NCBI GenBank assembly: GCA_001898255.1
Contig: MKTK01000020.1
Span: forward strand, 15,646-56,420
DNA length: 40,775 nt
Reading direction: 5' to 3'
DNA from: Chryseobacterium sp. 39-10
Lineage (GTDB): Bacteria > Bacteroidota > Bacteroidia > Flavobacteriales > Weeksellaceae
This document shows, in pieces, positions 1-8,768 of this stretch. The notes below the pieces were generated by a model. It had not been told where the DNA came from, ran no database searches, and saw nothing but the letters and a program-made list of their open reading frames with translations. How positions within the stretch are numbered: position 1 is the first letter of the stretch; every line of letters starts with the position of its first letter. A program made the position numbers and the translations under genes.

Positions 1-45
1 TTGACACACCCGTTATTTCTCTGTTTTCAAAATAATGAAAACAAT

Positions 46-195
46 ATGAATCTTGCCAAGACAAAACAACTACTGCTAAGTAACATTAAAAATATTAAAT
101 GTACCAAGGCATTAGCATTAATACACCAACAAGCCGCTCGTCTAAAGAAGGTGGTCGACATTGCAAAACTCCTGCAAAAAGCCGTTTCAAAATAG
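46..195 (+). CDS. possible small basic protein, or 3' end of an upstream gene
   Basis: A 49-residue reading frame from ATG 46 encodes a lysine-rich, helix-prone peptide without a signal peptide or a family I recognise. The frame is open to the left edge of the window, so it may instead be the C-terminus of a gene that begins outside. No promoter or ribosome-binding site is evident. It could also be a chance frame. The stretch from 196 to 310 holds no other clear feature. Confidence 0.25.
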   Translation: MNLAKTKQLLLSNIKNIKCTKALALIHQQAARLKKVVDIAKLLQKAVSK

Positions 196-310
196 CATAT
201 ACCATTTATTTCCAAGAATTTAATAACCAATAAGACGTGATTGTATGTAACCAAATTTTGTATTTTCATGAACCGTGGAAAAGCTGTATTTTTAAAAAAT
301 ATTTTAATAC

Positions 311-1531
311 ATGAGCAGAAACGCCTACCTCATCGACGGTACAAGGTCAGCCATCGGAAATTTTAAAGGGCAGCTTGCCACACTACGAACCGACGATTTA
401 ATGGCACAAGTCATTAAAAATTTGATTTCAAAAAATCCTGGTTTTCCAGTGGAAAAAATTGACGACGTACTCATCGGATGTGCTAATCAGGCGGGCGAAG
501 ACAACCGAAATGTGGCGCGAATGGCGTTACTGCTGGCGGGGCTTCCAGTAACTGTTCCCGGAGAAACTGTCAACCGACTGTGTGCATCAGGAATGAGCAC
601 CATTGCGCAAGCTTCCAGAGCCATTAAAGCCAATGAGGGTGAATTGTTTCTTGCCGGTGGTGTGGAAGGAATGAGCCGAGGCCCATACGTTATTTCCAAA
701 GCCGAAAACGGATTCGACACGGGACAAAAAATGTATGATTCCAGTTTTGGATGGCGCTTCATCAATCCTGTAATGGAGCAATGGTATGGAACGGAAGCCA
801 TGGGCAAAACCGCAGAAAATCTTGCTAATCTATATAAAATTTCACGGCAGGAACAAGACGAGTTTGCCTTAAACTCACAATTAAAAACTGCCAATGCACG
901 CAAAAACGGAAGGTTTGCCGAGGAAATCTTAGACATCATTATTCCACAACGAAAAGGGGAATCCATCATTATCAATCAGGATGAATTCATTAAGCCCAAC
1001 ACCACGATGGAAGGCCTGGCCAAGCTTCGTGCTGTTTTTGTAAAAGAAAATGGCACTGTAACTGCAGGAAATTCTTCCGGATTGAATGACGGAGCAGCGG
1101 CCGTTATTGTAGCGTCAGATGAAGCTGTAAAAGAATATCAACTTAGGCCCTTAGCCAAAATCATAAGCAGTGGCGTTACAGGAACCGAACCTCGAATTAT
1201 GGGAATTGGCCCTGTAGAAGCCACAAAACTGGCCCTGAAGAGAGCAGGATTAACATTAGACCAAATCGATATTATCGAGCTCAATGAGGCATTTGCAGCT
1301 CAGTCCATTGCTTGTCTTAGAGCACTTGGATTAACCAACGATGATCATCGTGTAAATGTGAATGGAGGCGCCATCGCCTTGGGGCATCCGCTGGGAATGA
1401 GTGGCACCAGAATCACCTATTCTGCTGCATTGGAACTCCAAAAAACCGGAAAGAAATACGCACTTTGTACCATGTGCATTGGCGTGGGACAGGGTTATGC
1501 AATCATTCTTGAAAATGCCGGAGCCGACTGA
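311..1531 (+). CDS. pcaF: thiolase, probably 3-oxoadipyl-CoA thiolase
   Basis: A 406-residue thiolase that should cleave a 3-oxoacyl-CoA with free CoA to release acetyl-CoA in the cytoplasm. The catalytic residues are visible: nucleophilic Cys91 in NRLCASGMS, His359 in GHPLGMSGTR and Cys389 in CTMCIGVGQG. The stretches GCANQAGEDNRNVARMA and GWRFINPVM resemble the PaaJ/PcaF branch (aromatic or phenylacetate degradation) more than generic FadA or AtoB; that judgement is from memory of the E. coli PaaJ sequence. Length is normal for the family. No other aromatic-degradation gene is visible here, so the physiological substrate is inferred. It converges on galE, whose stop is 34 bp away. A general beta-oxidation thiolase is the main alternative. 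Confidence 0.85.
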   Translation: MSRNAYLIDGTRSAIGNFKGQLATLRTDDLMAQVIKNLISKNPGFPVEKIDDVLIGCANQAGEDNRNVARMALLLAGLPVTVPGETVNRLCASGMSTIAQASRAIKANEGELFLAGGVEGMSRGPYVISKAENGFDTGQKMYDSSFGWRFINPVMEQWYGTEAMGKTAENLANLYKISRQEQDEFALNSQLKTANARKNGRFAEEILDIIIPQRKGESIIINQDEFIKPNTTMEGLAKLRAVFVKENGTVTAGNSSGLNDGAAAVIVASDEAVKEYQLRPLAKIISSGVTGTEPRIMGIGPVEATKLALKRAGLTLDQIDIIELNEAFAAQSIACLRALGLTNDDHRVNVNGGAIALGHPLGMSGTRITYSAALELQKTGKKYALCTMCIGVGQGYAIILENAGAD

Positions 1532-1565
1532 TTGAATCCTCTTTTTTTCAGCGAAAAAATACTGA

Positions 1566-2582
1566 TTAATTTCTTGATTCCAGATATTGCTGCCATTCCC
1601 AAGTGGTTCTAAGCGCTTCCTCCAATGAGGTATCGGCTTTCCACCCTAATTCTTTTTCTGCTTTATCGGCATTGGCATACGCAATGGTAATATCTCCCGC
1701 TCTTCGTTCGCAGATCTGATACGGAACACTGACCTGATTGGCATTTTCAAATGCATGTACCACTTCCAAAACCGACGAACCCTTTCCTGTACCAAGATTA
1801 AAAATATCGATGACGGTTTCTGAGGGATCGTTGATTAATTTCTTCAAAGCAGCAACGTGTGCTTTTGCCAAATCAACAACATAAATATAATCACGAATCG
1901 CTGTACCATCGGGTGTTGGATAATCGTCACCCCAAATCGATAATTTCTCCCGAATACCGGCTGCCGTTTGGGTTACATAAGGAATCAGGTTATTGGGAAC
2001 ACCAATCGGTAATTCTCCTAATTTTGCCGAAGGATGTGCTCCTATTGGGTTAAAGTACCGCAACAATGAAACTTTCTTATGGTAGGCAGTGGCAAAATCT
2101 TTAAGAATTGATTCGCCCATTTGCTTGGTTTTTCCGTAAGAAGATTCGGCTTCTTTCAACGGTGTATTTTCATCAATCGGCATTTCATCTGCCTGTCCGT
2201 AAACTGTGCAGGATGAACTGAAAATAAAATTAGAAATATTTCTTGTTTTGAATTCCTGCAGGATATTGATTAGCGAAAAGAGATTATTTTCGTAGTAGTC
2301 GAGTGGTATAACCTGGCTTTCCCCTACTGCCTTGAATGCGGCGAAATTAATGCATCCATCAATTTTATGGGCATCTAACAGCTGCGTTAACAACTCTCTT
2401 CTCTTTAGATCGAACGGATAATACACCGGACTTTTTCCGGTTACTTCTTCAATATTGTCTAAAATAAATTTTTCTGAATTGGATAAATCATCCACAATCA
2501 CGACATCAAAATGATTATTGAGAAGCTCTACCACAGTGTGCGAACCAATATAGCCCAGTCCGCCAGTTACAAGAATTGTCAT
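1566..2582 (-). CDS. galE: UDP-glucose 4-epimerase
   Basis: A 338-residue extended short-chain dehydrogenase that interconverts UDP-glucose and UDP-galactose using bound NAD. The N-terminal Rossmann motif GGLGYIGSH (residues 7-15) binds NAD. The active site shows Ser124 in FSSSCTVYG and the Tyr149/Lys153 pair in YGKTK. The later substrate-domain segment RYFNPIGAHPS is typical of GalE, and the length matches the family. It follows the sugar aminotransferase gene on the same strand with only 33 bp between them, so the two are probably co-transcribed and supply nucleotide sugars for surface polysaccharide or glycan. Specificity for UDP-GlcNAc cannot be excluded. Confidence 0.93.
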   Translation of the reverse strand: MTILVTGGLGYIGSHTVVELLNNHFDVVIVDDLSNSEKFILDNIEEVTGKSPVYYPFDLKRRELLTQLLDAHKIDGCINFAAFKAVGESQVIPLDYYENNLFSLINILQEFKTRNISNFIFSSSCTVYGQADEMPIDENTPLKEAESSYGKTKQMGESILKDFATAYHKKVSLLRYFNPIGAHPSAKLGELPIGVPNNLIPYVTQTAAGIREKLSIWGDDYPTPDGTAIRDYIYVVDLAKAHVAALKKLINDPSETVIDIFNLGTGKGSSVLEVVHAFENANQVSVPYQICERRAGDITIAYANADKAEKELGWKADTSLEEALRTTWEWQQYLESRN

Positions 2583-2615
2583 TAAATAATTTTTAAATTT
2601 TAACTAACTTTTAGA

Positions 2616-3749
2616 TCAAGATGGTATATTCATAAATTCCAATACGGCATCCGAAATGTATTTCAGTTGTTCCTCGTCCAGTTCGGTGTGCATCGGCAAA
2701 GAGATAACCTGCTCCAAAAGACGATCGGTATTTACAAAATCTTTAGGATCGCTTTCTTGATAATAAGCTTTCTGTTTACGCAAAGCCACAGGGTAGTAAA
2801 TCATGGCAGGAATTTCTCTCTCTGCTAAAAATTGCTGTAGTTCGTTTCTTTTTCCGTTCAGGATTCGAAGGGTATATTGGTGAAATACGTGTGTAGAATG
2901 CTCCGCGCGTTTTGGAGTTAAAACATGAGGATGGCCGGCAAATGCTTCATCATAATAATCAGCAGCTTTTCTTCTTGCTTCACTGTAAGAATCCAGAAGC
3001 GGAAGTTTTTTTCTGAGTACGGCCGCCTGAATACTGTCTAAGCGAGAATTAAGACCTACTTCATCATGGTAATATCTTTCGTACATACCATGGTTTACGA
3101 TGCCTCGAATTTTGTGCGCCAGTTCGTCATCATTGGTAAAAAGCGCGCCGCCATCACCATAGCACCCAAGATTCTTCGAAGGGAAAAATGAAGTGGTTCC
3201 TATGATTCCCATGGTTCCCGATTTTTTCACGGATCCATCAGCAAAGGTAAATTCGGCACCAATGGCTTGTGCATCGTCTTCCACAACGAAAAGATGATGG
3301 TCTTTTGCAATTTTCAGGATCTCTTCCATATTGGCACATTGCCCAAAAAGATGAACCGGAATAATGGCTTTTGTTGCCGGCGTAATGGCTGCTTTTAGTT
3401 TTACAGGATCAAGGGTAAAGGTATCATAATCAACATCCACAAGTACTGCTTTGAGTTTCAGAAGGTGAATCACTTCCACGGTTGCAGCAAAGGTAAAATC
3501 TGCGGTTATCACCTCATCTCCTTCTTTTAGTCCCAATGCCATCAATGCAATTTGAAGGGCATCAGTTCCGTTAGCACAAGGAATTACATTCTTTACATCG
3601 AGATAACTTTCGAGTTCGGACTGAAAAAATTTAACTTCGGGACCATTAATAAACGCTGCAGAGTCCATCACATTGAGCACCGCATTATCCACATCAGCTT
3701 TTATCTTATAGTATTGACTCTGAAGGTCAACCATCTGAATCTTTTTCAT
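2616..3749 (-). CDS. DegT/DnrJ/EryC1/StrS family sugar aminotransferase
   Basis: A 377-residue PLP-dependent aminotransferase of the nucleotide-sugar type, which moves an amino group from glutamate to a keto-sugar nucleotide. The PLP Schiff-base lysine is Lys192 in SFFPSKNLGCYGDGGA. The PLP-contacting VEDDAQAIGAEF segment (around Asp158) and the CANGTDAL phosphate-binding loop are also present. VHLFGQCANMEEI resembles the WbpE/WlbF branch that makes aminated UDP-hexuronates. The frame stays open to 3857, but the family N-terminus (MKKIQMVDLQ) starts at 3749, and a TAnnTTTG element lies just ahead of it, so I use 3749. Its partner galE follows 33 bp downstream. The exact sugar product is unknown. 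Confidence 0.9.
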   Translation of the reverse strand: MKKIQMVDLQSQYYKIKADVDNAVLNVMDSAAFINGPEVKFFQSELESYLDVKNVIPCANGTDALQIALMALGLKEGDEVITADFTFAATVEVIHLLKLKAVLVDVDYDTFTLDPVKLKAAITPATKAIIPVHLFGQCANMEEILKIAKDHHLFVVEDDAQAIGAEFTFADGSVKKSGTMGIIGTTSFFPSKNLGCYGDGGALFTNDDELAHKIRGIVNHGMYERYYHDEVGLNSRLDSIQAAVLRKKLPLLDSYSEARRKAADYYDEAFAGHPHVLTPKRAEHSTHVFHQYTLRILNGKRNELQQFLAEREIPAMIYYPVALRKQKAYYQESDPKDFVNTDRLLEQVISLPMHTELDEEQLKYISDAVLEFMNIPS

Positions 3750-3763
3750 AAATAATATTTGCT

Positions 3764-3771
3764 CAAATTTA
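3764..3771 (-). promoter_or_regulatory. -7 promoter element for the sugar aminotransferase-galE pair
   Basis: TAAATTTG on the minus strand matches the Bacteroidota -7 consensus TAnnTTTG and ends 14 bp before the chosen start codon at 3749. No convincing -33 TTTG is seen at the right distance. The divergent intergenic stretch 3750-4071 (322 bp) holds this element and the one for the subtilisin; I see no gene in it. Confidence 0.35.
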
Positions 3772-4042
3772 AGAAAATTATACGCGGTATAAAACGAATG
3801 CACAACAATGTTTTCACTAAGCATAAAGATATTCATTACACTCCTGTTTATCAACAAAATACAAGTTCAATACTTTAAAGCTTTTCTACGAAAATTTATT
3901 CAATTCGCTGAATCATTGTTTGCTGTGAATAAATCAACATTGATCTCACAACGAATTTATCAGAACTTAAAAGAAAATCTGTTTTTTTTAACAAGAAACA
4001 AGAAATCTCAGGTGATCTTTCACACCCTTCGTCCAATTTTAC

Positions 4043-4050
4043 TATTTTTG
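4043..4050 (+). promoter_or_regulatory. -7 promoter element for the secreted subtilisin
   Basis: TATTTTTG is an exact TAnnTTTG match, 21 bp before the ATG at 4072. It supports that start over the far-upstream in-frame ATG at 3808. No clear -33 element is visible. Confidence 0.45.
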
Positions 4051-4071
4051 TTGTCTTTAACAATTTCATCA

Positions 4072-5673
4072 ATGAGAAAAATACTATCTTTTGCCCTCAT
4101 GGGAACCATCCTTTTTGTGAGTGCGCAAACCGAATTAGTGTTTGTCTATTTTAAAGACAAGCCAAATAAGGCCGCATTTTATGCAAGCCCAACTTCAGAA
4201 CTTAGCCAAAAATCGCTTGACAGGAGAGCGCGGTATGGAATTGCACTTAATGATCAGGATGCGCCTATAGAACCTTCTTACATTCAGAATGTGCAGAATC
4301 TTGGTTTTGTAGTGAAAGATTACTCAAAATGGATGAATGGCGTTGCCGTGAATGCTACTTCAGCGCAAATCGCAATACTTCAGCAACAACCTTATGTGCA
4401 GATGGTGGAGCGTTTCATTAAGCATCCTTCGGGAGGAAAAATGGCACAGGAGAAGATGGCTAATAAATTTGATGAGTTCAACAAATCGGTACTTACCGAA
4501 TTCAATTATGGGACCGGTTTGGCACAGATCAATCAGGTAAATCTTCGTCCGCTTCATGTTGCAGGTTACACGGGAGCTGGAGTCACTATTGCCGTCATAG
4601 ACACAGGTTTCCCACGTGTCAATACAGGATCTGCCTATAGCAGAATCCGTACCAACGGGCAAATTAAAGGCGGCTACAATTTCATCAACAAAAGCAACGA
4701 TATTTACAACACCTCAATGAACAATCACGGATCATACTGTTTGGGTGTTATTGCCGGTTACATCAGCAATCAATATGTAGGTTCGGCACCTGACGCAGAT
4801 TTTTACTTGTACGCCTCAGAAGATGGTGCCAATGAAATTCCAGAAGAGCTGATCTACTGGACAGAAGCTGCTGAAGAAGCCGACCGAAAAGGTGTTGATG
4901 TTATTTCTACTTCACTGGGATACTATGATTTTGACGACAACCGCTACAACCTGCTTTATGAGGATATGAACGGAACTACTTCCTTCATTGCAAGAACCGC
5001 ACAAATCGCAGTTGAAAAAGGAATTTTTGTTTTGGCAGCAGCAGGTAACGAAGCCCTAAATCCATGGCACTACATCATCACGCCTGCCGATAATGAGAAA
5101 GTTTTCACCGTGGGTGGCGTAACGTCTACAGGTGCAAGTTCATCGTTTTCATCTTACGGCCCTAATGCGGCAGGACAGGTAAAACCAGATGCCAGCGCAA
5201 GGGGAACCAACACCGCCATGGCGTACAACAATTCAGCAACAACTAGCAGCGGAACCTCTTTTGCCACTCCTCTTGCTGCAGGTGGCGTTGCATGCCTCAT
5301 TCAGGCAATGCCCAACCGTCCCTTAGCGGAGATTCGCGAATTGTTGCGTCAGAAATCCTCAATTTACCCCAATACCACTCCTCAACTAGGATACGGAATT
5401 CTCAATTTTGGTAATACTTACGCCACCATGGGCACTGATAACACTACCAAAATGGGACAACTGAAAATTTTCCCTAATCCGGTAGTAAATACCTTTACCA
5501 TTGACACCCATGAAAAGATTATTTCTATTGAATTATACGATGTATTAGGAAGAAAAATTCAGCAACTTAATAACGAAAAAACCAGTAATGTTGAGCATTT
5601 AGCCAGTGGTCTTTATTTTATTAAAGTAAAAACTGATCAGAAAGAATATGTTGAAAAACTGATTAAAAAATAG
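4072..5673 (+). CDS. secreted subtilisin-like S8 peptidase with T9SS type A sorting domain
   Basis: A 533-residue serine protease exported by Sec and then across the outer membrane by the type IX system. Residues 1-19 form a signal peptide ending near VSAQ. The catalytic triad is Asp177 (VIDTGF), His219 (NNHGSY) and Ser396 (GTSFATPLAAG), with the oxyanion Asn326 in AAGNE. Residues about 465-533 are a type A C-terminal signal: KIFPNPV, then LYDVLGRKI, then LASGLYFIKV and a basic end. The frame extends 88 codons upstream to 3808, but that part lacks family features and precedes the promoter element, so translation should begin at 4072. A strong terminator follows. Substrate is unknown; the product is probably surface-bound or released and degradative. 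Confidence 0.93.
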   Translation: MRKILSFALMGTILFVSAQTELVFVYFKDKPNKAAFYASPTSELSQKSLDRRARYGIALNDQDAPIEPSYIQNVQNLGFVVKDYSKWMNGVAVNATSAQIAILQQQPYVQMVERFIKHPSGGKMAQEKMANKFDEFNKSVLTEFNYGTGLAQINQVNLRPLHVAGYTGAGVTIAVIDTGFPRVNTGSAYSRIRTNGQIKGGYNFINKSNDIYNTSMNNHGSYCLGVIAGYISNQYVGSAPDADFYLYASEDGANEIPEELIYWTEAAEEADRKGVDVISTSLGYYDFDDNRYNLLYEDMNGTTSFIARTAQIAVEKGIFVLAAAGNEALNPWHYIITPADNEKVFTVGGVTSTGASSSFSSYGPNAAGQVKPDASARGTNTAMAYNNSATTSSGTSFATPLAAGGVACLIQAMPNRPLAEIRELLRQKSSIYPNTTPQLGYGILNFGNTYATMGTDNTTKMGQLKIFPNPVVNTFTIDTHEKIISIELYDVLGRKIQQLNNEKTSNVEHLASGLYFIKVKTDQKEYVEKLIKK

Positions 5674-5714
5674 CATAGGTCTATCCTTTTTTTTGAAAAA
5701 ACCTAGAAAAACCT

Positions 5715-5744
5715 AAAAGCAAAGTCGGCTGGACTTTGCTTTTT
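5715..5744 (+). terminator. rho-independent terminator after the subtilisin gene
   Basis: A perfect 12-bp stem (AAAAGCAAAGTC pairing with GACTTTGCTTTT) closes a 5-nt loop and runs into a T-rich tail, 42 bp after the stop codon. Confidence 0.85.
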
Positions 5745-5829
5745 TGTATGTGTACGAAGAATTGTGTTGATATGGAATAATCATCAACAAATTCTAGAGT
5801 TGAATTCAAAAAAAACGTATCTTCATTTT

Positions 5830-7161
5830 ATGAATTTTATGTCGCTTCTTTTTTTATTTGTCTTTGCAACCTTTAAGGGTCAGCAGGGTTTTGAAGTGAT
5901 AGATGGCAAGAAATCGACCATTAAGTTCAAGCTCATCAACAACCTGATCTTTATTCCGGTGAACATTAACGGAACCGAACTTACCTTTCTGCTCGATTCG
6001 GGAGTGAACGAAACCATCCTTTTCAGTTTAGAAAATAAATCGGTTAATTTTAATAATGTAGAAAAAATTAAGTTCTCCGGTTTAGGAGAAAGTCAGGACA
6101 TTGAGGGACTGAAAGCTGACAAAAACACACTTACAATTGGCAAAAATTACAAAGATTCGCACCATACCATTTATGTTATTTTGAATGAAAACATTAATTT
6201 CTCTTCGCATATTGGCATACCGGTGAACGGAATCTTGGGCTATCATTTCTTTAAAGACCACCCCATAGAAATTGATTATATACAAAAAAAAATAACCGTT
6301 TATCAGGACCAAAATGCAATAGCCAAAAAATTACGCAAATACGAAGAATTGCCCATCACCATTGAAGGCAACAAACCCTACATCATCGCAGATGTGGAAA
6401 TGACTCATCTAAGAAATCCCAGTAAACTGCTGGTAGATTCTGGAAACAGTGATGCCATATGGCTTTTTCCTAAATTGATCAGTGATTTTGTGTACAACAG
6501 GCCTAATATTGATGATTACCTTGGTCAAGGTTTCAACGGTGATATTTTTGGCAAACGCAGCAGGATTCATCGGCTCTACCTAGGTAATTTCACTTTCGAA
6601 AAACCGCTCACAGCCATGCCTGATGAATACTCTATCCAGCATCTGTCCTTGGTTCCAGATAGAAAAGGTTCCATCGGAAGCGATATTCTGAGGCGGTTTA
6701 CTGTAGTATTTAATTATCCAGAGAAGAAGATCTATTTCAGAAAAAACCGAAATTACGATGAACCCTTTCTCTTCAACAGCAGCGGACTCGATATTATGCA
6801 TGATGGCATGTCATGGGAAAAAGACCTGGTGAGAATTGAAACCAAGAAGAAAGAAAGTATTGAAAGCATCAACGTTTACAGTGCCGAAGAAGGTTTCCGG
6901 TACAATTTTGTGTTGCGCCCTACCTACTCGGTTGCCGGATGCAGAAAAGATTCGCCATGCTACATCGCCGGAATTAGAAAAGGCGATAAAATAATTTCAA
7001 TCAACAACAAAAACGTCGGAAATTTTACCTTGCAAAAAATAAATGACTTGCTGAAGAATGAAGACGGTACCATACTGCATTTCCGCATCGAAAGGGAGGG
7101 CGCAACAACAGATCATTCGGTTATTTTAAAAGATCCAATACCCTATCAAGATGAAAATTGA
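5830..7161 (+). CDS. retropepsin-like aspartic protease with C-terminal PDZ domain
   Basis: A 443-residue exported or periplasm-facing protein. After an N-terminal hydrophobic signal (about residues 3-16) come two retropepsin-like lobes, each with an aspartic-protease motif: FLLDSG at 56-58 and LLVDSG at 203-205. A PDZ domain follows at about 375-440 (YIAGIRKGDKIISINNKNV). One chain therefore carries both active-site aspartates, a layout known for bacterial aspartyl-protease/PDZ proteins. The frame is open from 5764, but the signal peptide begins at the ATG at 5830 (5839 is also possible). Its last 11 bases overlap the next gene, suggesting coupled translation. Substrates are unknown; activity is inferred from the two DSG motifs only. 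Confidence 0.85.
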   Translation: MNFMSLLFLFVFATFKGQQGFEVIDGKKSTIKFKLINNLIFIPVNINGTELTFLLDSGVNETILFSLENKSVNFNNVEKIKFSGLGESQDIEGLKADKNTLTIGKNYKDSHHTIYVILNENINFSSHIGIPVNGILGYHFFKDHPIEIDYIQKKITVYQDQNAIAKKLRKYEELPITIEGNKPYIIADVEMTHLRNPSKLLVDSGNSDAIWLFPKLISDFVYNRPNIDDYLGQGFNGDIFGKRSRIHRLYLGNFTFEKPLTAMPDEYSIQHLSLVPDRKGSIGSDILRRFTVVFNYPEKKIYFRKNRNYDEPFLFNSSGLDIMHDGMSWEKDLVRIETKKKESIESINVYSAEEGFRYNFVLRPTYSVAGCRKDSPCYIAGIRKGDKIISINNKNVGNFTLQKINDLLKNEDGTILHFRIEREGATTDHSVILKDPIPYQDEN

Positions 7162-7675
7162 ACAAAGTGTTTTAGACCAAATCCGGTCCCGGCCCAGATT
7201 CACGATGATTACCAATAAAAGCAGGGACGAATACACCTTGTTCCTTAAAAAATTTGTGGACGAAAAGTCCTCCGAATATGCTGGCAATGTCAACAGTGAA
7301 GCAGCCATTATCAGTTGCAAAACAGAGCATAACAACTACTGGAAACCAACACTGAGCTTAAGAACTGAGCACGACGACGAGCTTGATCAGACCAAAATTC
7401 GCGGCATTTTTGGCCCAAGTTCCGCGGTATGGACATTCTTCATGTTTCTTTATTTCGCTCTCGGTATTTTATGGATGGTTTTTATCACCATTTGGTTTGT
7501 AGAAAAGCAAATCAAAAGCAACGATTTTCCGTGGGCATTTTCGTTGTCTGTTGTAACGCTGGTTTTAATTGTGCTACTATATCTTGCTTCGTTGATCGGT
7601 CAGCGAAAAGCCAAAGATGAAATGCAGAAACTTCGGGATTTCGCCGAAGAATCGCTTCAACGTTTGGAGCGATAA
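7151..7675 (+). CDS. two-helix inner-membrane protein of unknown function
   Basis: A 174-residue protein that I do not recognise. Residues 1-90 are soluble, with basic and acidic patches. Two transmembrane helices follow at about 92-117 and 128-150, then a charged, probably coiled-coil tail ending in ERLER-like residues. The ATG lies inside the end of the protease gene (11-bp overlap, different frame), so the two are almost certainly co-expressed and may act together at the membrane. It converges on the L,D-transpeptidase gene, whose stop codon is 12 bp away. Function cannot be stated. Confidence 0.75.
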   Translation: MKIEQSVLDQIRSRPRFTMITNKSRDEYTLFLKKFVDEKSSEYAGNVNSEAAIISCKTEHNNYWKPTLSLRTEHDDELDQTKIRGIFGPSSAVWTFFMFLYFALGILWMVFITIWFVEKQIKSNDFPWAFSLSVVTLVLIVLLYLASLIGQRKAKDEMQKLRDFAEESLQRLER

Positions 7676-7687
7676 TCTTTTTAGCGG

Positions 7688-8665
7688 TTAAGCCGCTGGT
7701 ATTTTCGCTTCCGATGCCTCTGGAGAAGACAGTGCTTGTTCCCGTTTTTGCTGTTCCTCCAATATTTTAGAAATATGGGGTTCTATGACGGTATTCAGTG
7801 TTTCTGCAGAGATTTGGTCGGCATCAGCATTTTGGATCAGCTGTTTCCAAGGTTTTTTCCCGCCCCAGTTGTAATCTCCAAAAACGATCACTGGTGTTCC
7901 GTTTGCTCTTACTGTGGCTCCACCTTTGTTCAGTACCCAAGTATCTACCCATTGGTACATGTATTTTGCATCCGCCATTAGCAGCCGAAGACAAGAATGA
8001 GAAGCTGGGAATCCAGGCAAATCAAATTGGTGCCATCCGATGCCCAAAGTGTTATGAACATTAACATTGTAAGGTAATTTCCAACTACTGTTCACCGTAG
8101 AAATGGCCAATTCTTTTTTCCAATTCGCAAACATCAATCCCCGTTTGGTTTGCGCTGCCTTTTTTCCCATGCTGGTAGGTCCCCACTTGATGAGATTCCC
8201 TTTTTCATAGAGCGCATACGCCTGAACAGGGTAAGAAAAAACAGCTATCTTTTTAACGTCTTTTAAAATTTCCAAATGGGAAGGAAATGGCGAGTACATC
8301 ATTAAAGTAGTATCCACTTTATCGGGGATAGCAAGTGTATCTGCACGCCATTTATTTTTCGCATCTAAACGATTAAGTGCTAGAATGGCATACTGCTCTT
8401 TTTCGGAAAATTTTTTATTGAAATCAGCCATCGCAGAGTCTCTCTTCTTTGTCGGAAAAATAAAACTACTGTATTTGATCTTTGTTTTAACGACGGCATC
8501 TTGCTGCTGTATTGAATCTTTATTTTGCGGGGATTGTACCTCTCCTTTTCTTCCAGAATTATCGGCAACCGAAAGGTCTTTTTTACATTGCACTAAAAAT
8601 GTGAGAAAAAAAACGGCAAAAGCCAGTTGAAGAAATTTGTTGTCTGAGTATTTCGGGGTCATCAT
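7688..8665 (-). CDS. L,D-transpeptidase (YkuD fold) lipoprotein
   Basis: A 325-residue putative peptidoglycan L,D-transpeptidase. The N-terminus has a hydrophobic segment ending in the lipobox LVQC (Cys27), so it is probably a lipoprotein. The catalytic region reads GWHQFDLPGFPASHSCLR: His212, His223, Cys225 and Arg227 align with the family pattern HxxxxxxxxxxSHGC(I/V)R. Position 224 is Ser rather than the usual Gly. Upstream features, a beta-strand core with KIAVFSYPVQAYALYE and WGPTSMGKK, also fit the YkuD domain. The frame continues to 8737, but the signal sequence is best served by the ATG at 8665 (or 8662). It is downstream of glgA on the same strand with a 103-bp gap, so it may be separately transcribed. 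Confidence 0.85.
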   Translation of the reverse strand: MMTPKYSDNKFLQLAFAVFFLTFLVQCKKDLSVADNSGRKGEVQSPQNKDSIQQQDAVVKTKIKYSSFIFPTKKRDSAMADFNKKFSEKEQYAILALNRLDAKNKWRADTLAIPDKVDTTLMMYSPFPSHLEILKDVKKIAVFSYPVQAYALYEKGNLIKWGPTSMGKKAAQTKRGLMFANWKKELAISTVNSSWKLPYNVNVHNTLGIGWHQFDLPGFPASHSCLRLLMADAKYMYQWVDTWVLNKGGATVRANGTPVIVFGDYNWGGKKPWKQLIQNADADQISAETLNTVIEPHISKILEEQQKREQALSSPEASEAKIPAA

Positions 8666-8768
8666 CAATATTATCCTTTTGTTGATGACGGTTACAAGAA
8701 TGATACCACACATTTCCGAAAATGCACCGCCACCCATAATTTTTCATGAAATGCAGTCACTTTTTTCT

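Noticed and set aside
487-975. 162-codon minus-strand frame within the thiolase gene
   Set aside because: It is antisense to a well-supported enzyme with intact catalytic residues and matches no family; it is a shadow.
1532-1565. Terminator between the thiolase gene and galE (TTTTTTTC with GAAAAAA)
   Set aside because: The stem is almost all A-T with a 3-nt loop, so it is too weak to call.
3808-4071. 88-codon N-terminal extension of the subtilisin
   Set aside because: It precedes the promoter element at 4043-4050 and puts a second hydrophobic stretch before the genuine signal peptide.
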